Below are positions 56,821 to 64,000 of a DNA stretch of 64,000 bases, one piece after another. Below the pieces are notes generated by a model, which saw nothing but the letters and a program-made list of their open reading frames with translations, made no database searches and was not told where the DNA came from. The position numbers and the translations under genes were made by a program. Position 1 is the stretch's first letter, and each line of letters starts with the position of its first letter. The stretch spans positions 388,669-452,668 of the forward strand of contig CH003233.1 of NCBI GenBank assembly GCA_000149265.1. Direction: 5' to 3'. This stretch comes from Ciona savignyi (Eukaryota; Chordata; Ascidiacea; Phlebobranchia; Cionidae).

Positions 56821-57615
56821 TCATGTTGTTATAGTTTTGCTTTTATTGTGAGTAGTTACGTGTGCTTTCAAACCTTTGTACCATTTAAATGACTTGGGAC
56901 ACAAATTACATTTGTAAGGTTTATCCGCGAAATGAATTCTTCGATGTGAATTTAAACTACCAGACCTTTTAAATGATTTATTACATACATCACAGTGATA
57001 CGTATTTAACCCAAAATGCGTTTTTTGGTGAAATTTCACATCTTCGGGTCTTTTAAATGTTTTACCACATGTTTTACATGGGTAGGGTCTCTCAGGAAAA
57101 TGAATTGGTCGATGAAATTTTAAATTATTCGCTTCACTGAATGTTTTTTCACAGACATCACATTTGTGCGGTTGAATTCCACTGTGAGTTATTCGATGTT
57201 TTCTCAAATAACTTGCTTGATTAAACGACTTTTGACAGACATCACATTTATACACTTGAGCAACAGTGTGAGTAAGTTGGTGTCTTCTTAAATTACTGGT
57301 TTGATTGAATGTTTTATTACAAACATCACATGTGTAAGGCTTCTCTGCGGTGTGAACTCTTTGGTGTATTTGCAAAGCACTAACCCGTCGAAATGATTTA
57401 TCGCAGATATCACATCGGAATGGCCTTTCTCCGGTGTGGATTTTTCGATGCATTTTCATAACATCAATCCGTTTAAACGATTTATTACACACATCGCATT
57501 GGTGAGGTTTCTCCCCATTGTGAATGTTTCGGTGTCTTTTTAACAGCTTAGCATTAGCAAAGGTTTTATCACATACATCGCACTTGTTTGTACTTTCTCT
57601 CTTGTCGGTCATCAT
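56821..57615 (-). CDS. C2H2 zinc finger protein, nine fingers (264 aa)
   Basis: One uninterrupted exon from ATG at 57615 to the stop at 56821. Nine tandem CxxC-x12-HxxxH fingers fill almost the whole protein, starting at residue ~13 (CDVCDKTF, CDVCNKSF, CDICDKSF, CDVCNKTF, CDVCQKSF, CDVCEKTF, CKTCGKTF, CDVCNKSF, CNLCPKSF). Linkers between the early fingers are close to TGEKP (NGEKP, TGERP, TAEKP); later ones diverge (TVAQV, SGIQP, FGLNT), which may weaken DNA contact there. No KRAB, BTB or SCAN domain is present. It is a likely nuclear DNA-binding regulator with unknown target. An upstream 5' exon is possible but not visible. Confidence 0.9.
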   Translation of the reverse strand: MMTDKRESTNKCDVCDKTFANAKLLKRHRNIHNGEKPHQCDVCNKSFKRIDVMKMHRKIHTGERPFRCDICDKSFRRVSALQIHQRVHTAEKPYTCDVCNKTFNQTSNLRRHQLTHTVAQVYKCDVCQKSFNQASYLRKHRITHSGIQPHKCDVCEKTFSEANNLKFHRPIHFPERPYPCKTCGKTFKRPEDVKFHQKTHFGLNTYHCDVCNKSFKRSGSLNSHRRIHFADKPYKCNLCPKSFKWYKGLKAHVTTHNKSKTITT

Positions 57616-58614
57616 ATAGGTTTTAATTCACTAAGTTCGTTGCACCTTTTTTATCAAATGATCAGTTTTTATTTCTTTTTTATCTTGTGGGTGACTTCCA
57701 AGTTTTTCCTTTAATATATGACCTGGTTTCAAGAATAGGCCTATCAACTAAGTTTTCTGTTTAAAAAAATAAGATTGTTAGGTTTACAGGTTTGTTGGAA
57801 ATTATACGATGTTTATACTGCCAGCTCGCGAGCGTGTGTGAAATTACCCAAGTGTGCAAAGACGCAGAGAAAAAAAAAACTCGAGTGTGCAGCTGCCGTA
57901 CTTTCCATACTGGTCAACTGCTTGGTGCTTGTAAACCTAATATATATATATTTTAAAGCTTGATATATGTATATTGTGAAAAACTTATGTTTTCTATTCT
58001 GCAGAATAGCACACAAACATCTGGCCAAATATTGTTTTTATAGCGATGCTAATTTAACTTAGTAAAGTCAATATTGATTATTTGTATACCTGTGTTTGTA
58101 ATACAGTGTCTAAAAAGCACACTTTATTCGTCTTTAAAGCACACTTTATTGCTATAAAATGATACTGTATTTGTCTAAAGTTATACTGTATTTGTCTAGA
58201 AATAGCACAGTCTATTTGTCTGAAATATGAATTTACTTGTACAAAAACCACACCTTATTAGTCTAAAAGTCACATTTTAATTCTCTAAACTTACACTTCA
58301 TTTATCCAAACATATTTGTTTAAAAAGGCGCAGCCTGCTTACCAGGAAATTCAGCAGTACACAAAGACTATCCCTTATAAGGCTTATATGCTAATCGTGA
58401 AAATTGAAGGGGGATTTCCCACTATGAAAAATGGCAACCTGCATTAAAGCAAGTTTCGCCTCGGTAGAATTTTACATGTTATAAACTGGTAGTGTTGGAC
58501 AGAGAGTGAAAATCAGTCGGGTATATTGCTATGTTAATGCGAAAAATGTGGATAATAGCGGTCGGTAGGACCATAAATATTCATATTTTAAGCGTCAACC
58601 GCCGAACGGGCGTA
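57616..58614. other. Upstream region of the zinc finger gene
   Basis: Holds the likely 5' flank of the gene and the 25-bp tandem repeat. No further coding sequence recognised. Confidence 0.45.
58107..58320. repeat. Degenerate tandem repeat, ~25-bp unit
   Basis: About eight copies near AGCACACTTTATTTGTCTAA with growing divergence. Confidence 0.65.
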
Positions 58615-58745
58615 GGATAGGATATTCAAGTTTATCCCCGTTGATGGGAAAACCAAAGGGGTTAACACGGGCAATCCTCTAGCGACCAGTTTAGTACCTG
58701 CAACCTTTCGGTTGAAAGGCGCCGCACTAAACTACCAGGCTAACC
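58615..58745 (-). mobile_element. SINE-A with large internal deletion
   Basis: The 3' end (GGATATTCAAGTTTATCCCC) is joined to the head near 58678. The head part then took part in the tandem duplication. Confidence 0.6.
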
Positions 58746-58930
58746 GGTCGGGCGTAAGATCGGAACCAACCGCTGAATTGTTTGTATGATTCACATGTAG
58801 CCTATCTTTGGGCACAACCTTTCGGTTGAAAGGCGTCGCGCTAAACTACCAGGCTAACCGGTCGGGCGTAAGATCGAAACCAACCGCTGGATTGTTTGTA
58901 TGATTCACATGTAGCCTATCTTTGGGCACG
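58700..58930 (-). repeat. Tandem duplication of a SINE-A head with its flank, ~115 bp
   Basis: Two adjacent copies (58700-58814, 58815-58930) of the SINE-A head plus ~60 bases of unrelated flank, differing at only a few positions. Confidence 0.8.
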
Positions 58931-59134
58931 TAACTTAGCGAATGTCGTTTAAACAAAGGGGGATTCCCATTTATACCACTTGCATTTTTACAAACGGCGC
59001 CCCATAGCTAAATCGGAAGACCAGTTGCCGATTTCGCTAAATCGGCAGAAAAGTTGATGATTTGGCTAAATCGCTCAATAAATTGATTTTTTACAAACGG
59101 CCCGCCTCCCGTAGGCAATCAGCAAAAATTTGAA

Positions 59135-59305
59135 TAAATCCAGTAGACTAATCCGAGTTCTGCCAAAATATAAGGAGCATCAAAAATCATACAGAGCTCA
59201 CTGCAAAAGTTTTGTCGTTCTTTCCCGTTTCCAATTTCTTATCAAAGGTAGGCCTATATATATAAAACTAAAATCTCTAGTAACCCGACGGTGGGCAAGA
59301 GGTAG
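59135..59305 (+). mobile_element. SINE-A, body only, with ~60-base interruption
   Basis: ATCCAGTAGACTAATCCG to AACCCGACGGTGGGC, broken at ~59210-59272 by unrelated sequence. Confidence 0.5.
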
Positions 59306-59321
59306 TAATCTGATCATAGCG

Positions 59322-60575
59322 TAGGATAGGATAGGATGTTCATGTTTATCCCCGTGAATGGGAAAACCAAGGGAGTTAACACACGGGCAATCGTCAGATC
59401 ACTTCGTGCCCATCGTCGGATTACCGGATATATATATTGCTTTGTGTGTTGTGTATGATTCACAGGTTCCTTTAATTTAGTAGAACCCAGTAATCCGGTG
59501 GGTTTAGGCAATGTCCGTAAGGTGCCTGGCCCAAGGACACAGCCGACTAGCGAGCGACCAGTTTCGTAGGGGAAAAGTGGGTAAAATGGGCCACGTGGGT
59601 AAAATGGGCCCCCTCCAATTTTCAATATATTTTGAAGAATAAAATTTGCTGCCAGAACCAGTGTCAGTATATCAAATTATGGAATCTCCAAACCGAAGTT
59701 TGAGCGTGAAATCACCAAACTCAATGTTTTCTGTAGTTATTTCGGTTTGAGAAGGTCTGAATCTAAATTTGCATTTTTTGTTTTCTGCTAATATATAATA
59801 GAAAAGATCAAATACTAAAATAACTTTTACTGTAGTTAAATAGAACTATATAGCCTAGACCTATTTTTACTGGTAGTAATAAAACTTCTTTTTTAAAGAA
59901 TTTTTTATAGAGATTTTAAGTCGCATGTTGGCACCTGTCTAATATGGGCCCCCTGTGTTCATTTGGTGACTAACGGGGCTAGACTTAGCATTAACAGTAC
60001 TAAAGGGCTAGACTTAGCACTAACAGTCATATTATGTGTTTCACAATAAACTAAACGGGTTTTCTAAATGCTATTAATAACATGAATTGATAGTTATGCT
60101 TCCACTAAAGTAGCAAGGTGTTATTGCATTAGTATACTAGTAACTGGGTATTAAATAAAAAGTAATTGCTGTAATCCAAAGTGTTAAATTAAAAAAAAAA
60201 CTACATTATAAAAAGAAAAGTAATAACATTGTTTATATGGGAAGCGAATATTGATACTGCTATCTAGCGAAATGTTAATATCGAAAACGGGCCGGGGCCC
60301 ATTTTAGACTACACCCTTGTCTAAAATGGGCCACTAACGAAATATTTTTCTTTTTTGATAAAATATATTTTAAAAAAATTATTAGAAAGTTAACATGTTA
60401 TATGTGAAGACTTTGGTATTAGGTGACACCACATGAAAAACTTAAGTCCAGCTGGCTTTATATCAGTAAAAAATCCGATTTGCAACTAAAGGGCCCATTT
60501 TACCCACTCTTCCCCTACCTTCAACCGTTCGGCTGAAAAGCGACGCACTAAATCACCAGACTAATCTGTTGGACA
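59322..60575 (-). mobile_element. SINE-A split by the TA-target transposon
   Basis: 3' part 59322-59568 (from TAGGATGTTCATGTTTATCC), head 60516-60575 (CCGTTCGGCTGAAAAGCGAC). Removing 59569-60515 and one TA restores the usual SINE order. Confidence 0.75.
59569..60515. mobile_element. TA-target DNA transposon, 947 bp, inserted in a SINE-A copy
   Basis: It begins GGGGAAAAGTGGGTAAAATG and ends with its inverse with one mismatch (CATTTTACCCACTCTTCCCC). It cuts a SINE-A between 59567 and 60516 with TA on both sides, so the pre-insertion site can be read. The word AAAATGGGCC recurs inside near both ends and near 60300. No open frame of note. Confidence 0.85.
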
Positions 60576-61159
60576 TGCGCATTATTCATGTGTTTTATTT
60601 ACAACGTTTTGTCAATAAATAAAGCAACGTACAAACTAGCGTGGACTCGATTTCGGAGTCGGATTCGGACAGAATATCCACGCGCGAATGATTTTCAGCA
60701 GCATCAAGGGATCTTATTTAAATATTGTCAAACTTTGCAAGTATCATATTCTATGTATCAATGTGTTAATGGCCTTCATTTGTAGGGTAACCGGATATAT
60801 TGATATTGTAAGATTTATCGTTCCCATTACTGTCTATATACAAATTCGATTATGACTTATATACTTCCTTATTTCCTTTTATTCAACTATATGATGCATT
60901 TTACCAAACTATGAAACGCTAGTTTTTAAGTGTCTACTCATATGTGAGTTAATCGGCCAAATTAATAAGTTCAGTTTGTAAGTTAAGATTTGAAATAAAG
61001 CATTTTTATGTTTATTTTAAAGTTAAGACGCATATGGATTTTAGGTAGATTTTGAGAAATATTATTTTTATTGATTAAAACGGGTATTCTGAGATTGTTT
61101 AACTGTATACTTATAATTATTTCAGGTGCCGCAAGTCACAGATAAAGTAATAGCCCTGT
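60576..61159. other. Intergenic, nothing recognised
   Basis: AT-rich with a 65-codon open frame at 60588-60785 without known motifs. Confidence 0.45.
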
Positions 61160-61615
61160 GGAGAATCAAGAGATTCTGTTGTCGGTTGGTTTGCGTGCTT
61201 ATAGCTATAGCACTGAACCTGACCTGAATTCTCCAACTAATTAAACTCCGAATTGACTCCGTCTCGGAAAGTTTCTGAATTGTATCTTATAAACTAATTC
61301 AGTAAAACACATACACTTCAACTGGTTGCCTGAACATGCTCGGAGCCGCGCCCGAGCAGGCGATTTATTTTTGGTCCTTGTTCCAAAACGCGTTTTCGAT
61401 AATATTTAATGCAAAAACTGTATACACAAAACATCAGCTTGAAAAACGTATGGCATGGGGATTATATCCCGTTGACACGCACAGGAAATTAGGCAAACGG
61501 GTTTTTAGAACGGACGCACGCAGCTGTGCAGCATGCAATTATGACTTACTTAAACAATTTAACAAAATTTAATATAATGTGCAATAAATAATACACAAGC
61601 CGCGAATGCCGCTAC
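61160..61615 (+). repeat. Dispersed repeat R2, copy 2
   Basis: Uninterrupted counterpart of copy 1. A 78-codon open frame at 61336-61572 is not conserved in copy 1, which speaks against coding. Confidence 0.6.
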
Positions 61616-61653
61616 ATAGCCCTACATTCATTTGGCCACACCACCGTTCCAAC

Positions 61654-61692
61654 GGAGATATATAAACAAGAGTCTCTTGTTTATATATCTCC
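61654..61692. repeat. Perfect 39-bp palindrome
   Basis: GGAGATATATAAACAAGAG, one T, then its exact reverse complement. It is flanked by GTTCCAAC on both sides as a short direct repeat, and it interrupts a SINE-B copy. Confidence 0.85.
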
Positions 61693-61704
61693 GGTTCCAA
61701 CACT

Positions 61705-61822
61705 ACTACGTTTTTACCGTGCCAAGTTTTTAACCCATGATGGGCTAGTCACCAGTACAGTTTTTGTATAAGAGTCGGTATATGTATTGGTCGCGTTAAC
61801 CATTCGGACACACGACGGTACT
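61705..61822 (-). mobile_element. SINE-B near the palindrome
   Basis: TAACCCATGATGGGCTAGTC and CATTCGGACACACGACGG in plus view; a related head piece stands at ~61630. Confidence 0.6.
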
Positions 61823-62462
61823 CCAACACTTACCACTGTACGATACAACATGGTAAGTTAAATCTCTATGGCCTCGATCAGCTGAATTATTTAGTTAAAA
61901 TCAGTCGAGCGGGACCAATGCAATACGTCACAATCGAGTGACAACTCAGGGAATCACAGCTGAGAGTGTACACGAAATTTTGCGTTCTAATTTGTAAAAC
62001 CGATATGACCGCTTTGCTTTTGCCTCTTCTTTCGTGGAAAACGGGTGGCTAGTCAGTCTGGTTGTGCAACTACGTGTGTTATACGTAGATAAGGTAGTTG
62101 GTTTAGCTGTGTAGCCTTTAGTTTAGGCTATTTTGCGTATAAACGGTATTAATTGCAATAAATAATTGAAATACAGCAAATTTTGCCTCAAATCCTGTAT
62201 AGGTTACGTTTAATAATAGTTAAGGTTTAAAGTCAACGGTATTTTACCATTCACATGGATAAAACAAGAATATCCTACATTTTACTAAGTTTAAATTACA
62301 ATATTAATATTGCATTACACATTGAAGATTACTTTAATTTTCACAACAAAGCAGCAGGCAGTTGCAGTGAGTTAAAACTAAGATACTAATATTAAGGACA
62401 TGGGGAAAATAACATTTCACTCTAATAAAATGGTTTAGTATATTTCTGGGATTTAGTCAAAA
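61823..62462. other. Intergenic, nothing recognised
   Basis: Only a 40-base SINE-A 3' end remnant at 62235-62280 (TTCACATGGATAAAAC). Confidence 0.45.
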
Positions 62463-62735
62463 ACTGCCGATTAGCCCTCTGGGTTACTTGTAGTATGTCC
62501 CCTTTTAGCCAAAACGATGTTGGACTTACACTGGTTGCTAGCTAATTGGTTGTTTCCTTGGCCAATGCACTTGGCGGATATCACATCTGGGTGTAATAAT
62601 GGGTTCTACCAAAACTGAATGAAGACTCAAACACAACGCACTGTAATAGCTCCAGTAATAGCTCCTATGGTCAGAGCTAGGAAATCTGATTATTAGCTAT
62701 GTGATAATCCCCCTTGCTGTTTCCCATTTTTTTGC
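62463..62735 (+). mobile_element. SINE-A upstream of the type II membrane protein exon
   Basis: Diverged copy with TGGTTGCTAGCTAATTGG, a duplicated AATAGCTCC word and a lost 3' end; ~115 bases before the start codon. Confidence 0.55.
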
Positions 62736-62851
62736 GATTTTTTCCCTAGAGTTATAAACAGACGTAATAACCGTTTTTTATCCTCTTGCCATCTTCTTGG
62801 ATATTATCGACAAACCTTAATTACCTAAATTTCAAAGGTACATGTAGGAAA

Positions 62852-63017
62852 ATGGCCTTAATAAAGTTCAAAAAAGTAGTGGTTGGAAGCGGACTGGTGA
62901 TCGTTGTAGTGTTCTGCTACACAATGGTCTTCATGCTTCCTAAAAGTGAGAGTTTGGATATAAGAGGATTCTTTGAACACAGTCATGATCCTTTGCCTGT
63001 GAATGTTGTGAAACCAG
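62852..63017 (+). CDS. Type II membrane protein, first exon only
   Basis: The ATG has strong context (AAAATGG). It codes for a short basic cytoplasmic end (ALIKFKK), one hydrophobic segment (VVVGSGLVIVVVFCYTMVFM) and a luminal start ending at KP before a GTAATA donor. This layout is typical of Golgi glycosyltransferases and sulfotransferases, but no catalytic part is in the window, so the class is a guess. Further exons would lie downstream, possibly beyond the THAP exons. Confidence 0.55.
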
Positions 63018-63576
63018 GTAATATTTTGCTTTATTTCCTTACACTTGTATAAATAATGAGGTACCGGTACCAGAAATAGATAAACTTAAGTTTTCTTGGT
63101 ATTGTAACTTTCACGTTATTAAGCGCTTTCCAGTGCCTTTTTCCCTTAATAATTTAATTTAAGTATGTGTTAGAAACCTGTTTTTGCGATTATGCTGTAA
63201 TTATAACTCCTTTTGGTACACACAAATTCCACTATATCGTAACTCATTGGGATATAAGTAAATTTCAATTATACTGGATACCTTAGTCTTGCTCGTATAC
63301 CAAATTCAATTATGTATTGGAACTACAGAGATCCACGACATATGTCTTTAGTTTGTGCACTTACGGTCTGACGGCCATGTCCATTTAAATCAATATTTTT
63401 TTAACTGCTCCTTTTTTATCGCGGTGCGTTAATGGGGTTAAACGGCTTGAATTCCGCATGGTGGCGCAACCTGAATTTGGGTCCTTCATAGCAACAGCAT
63501 AAGTAGTAATCTACGGTAATAGGCCTATGCTGTCAACGTTCAGTAATTTATTAGCAAGCAAGTTCGCCTTTTAAAT
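63018..63576. other. Sequence between the type II exon and the THAP exon
   Basis: Intron of one gene and/or promoter of the other. No TATA box or further exon recognised. Confidence 0.4.
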
Positions 63577-64000
63577 ATGCCTCAATACTGTTGCGTGCCA
63601 CAATGCAAAAGTCGAAAGGGTGGCCACACATTTCCGAATGCAGACAAAAAAAAAGAATTAAGAATGCAGTGGAGGGTAGCAATAAAGCGAAATTTTCCCG
63701 GAACCAACAAATTATGGAATGCTGGACCATCTGATCGTGTTTGTCAAGATCATTTTAAATCAACGGATTACTCGGAATTTACAGGTACTTTACAAATTAC
63801 ACATTTTGAAATTACAACCATTTTTGCATTGCGTCGGGATGTGAACCTGAATACCTCGTCAAGATCTGCCATACTTTCCAGGCTGGTCCATAGTGTGTAA
63901 ACATACACAAATTATAAAGACCTAGCTAACATAATTTAATGACTATGCTTTTTATTTCCTAGAAAAACAGAAGAGACTTCTACCCTCAGCGGTACCTTCT
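63577..64000 (+). CDS. THAP-domain zinc finger protein, 5' exons (partial)
   Basis: Exon 63577-63784 starts MPQYCCVPQCKSRKGG and codes for most of a THAP domain: N-terminal cysteines (C5/C6 and C10), HTFPN, a Trp at residue 32, and CQDHF giving the C-x2-H pair (C56, H59). A GTACTT donor follows. The next exon (from 63963, after TTTCCTAG) continues in frame with KRLLPSAVPS, the AVP-type motif closing the domain. THAP domains bind DNA and many derive from P-element-like transposases. The protein continues outside the window, so its C-terminal domains are unknown. Confidence 0.85.

Noticed and set aside
61336-61572. Possible small protein gene
   Set aside because: The same region in the related R2 copy near 55510 has stops and frameshifts, so it is not under coding constraint.

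Overview
This is eukaryotic, metazoan chromosomal DNA. Spliced genes with GT-AG introns, an animal muscle myosin gene, a natriuretic-peptide-receptor-like gene and a fibrinogen-domain gene sit in AT-rich sequence full of short transposons. Short introns and two abundant tRNA-derived SINE families fit an ascidian tunicate, most likely Ciona; that name is an inference from recall, not a database match.

Layout. 1-5213 (+): last nine exons of a natriuretic peptide receptor of the short-tailed clearance (NPR-C) type. 6526-14903 (-): complete 11-exon SLC22-type transporter (576 aa). 14950-18986: intergenic, with a hAT-type element nested in another. 18987-21731 (-): six-exon secreted fibrinogen-related protein (297 aa). 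23220-25491 (-): three tRNA-Gly(TCC) genes, each with a conserved block at the same distance upstream. 27322-38417 (-): a second complete 11-exon SLC22-type transporter (583 aa) that matches the first at nearly every intron phase. 43565-53146 (+): complete 37-exon muscle myosin II heavy chain (1928 aa) with a TATA box, one GC-AG intron and a probable 3' UTR intron starting right after the stop codon. 53759-54645: Mutator-like element with ~110-bp inverted ends and a 9-bp target duplication. 56821-57615 (-): nine-finger C2H2 zinc finger protein. 62852-63017 (+): first exon of a type II membrane protein. 63577-64000 (+): first exons of a THAP-domain protein running off the window.

The protein genes were rebuilt by joining exons at splice sites; all joins keep frame, and the complete proteins have normal family lengths. 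The genes do not form an operon or one pathway; the only functional grouping is the pair of related transporters and the tRNA cluster. The rest is largely mobile DNA: about 40 copies or fragments of a ~290-bp tRNA-derived SINE (here SINE-A), about 17 of a ~115-bp tRNA-derived repeat (SINE-B), several non-autonomous DNA transposons with readable target duplications, minisatellites and diverged dispersed repeats. SINE limits are good to about 10 bp, as they were read by eye.
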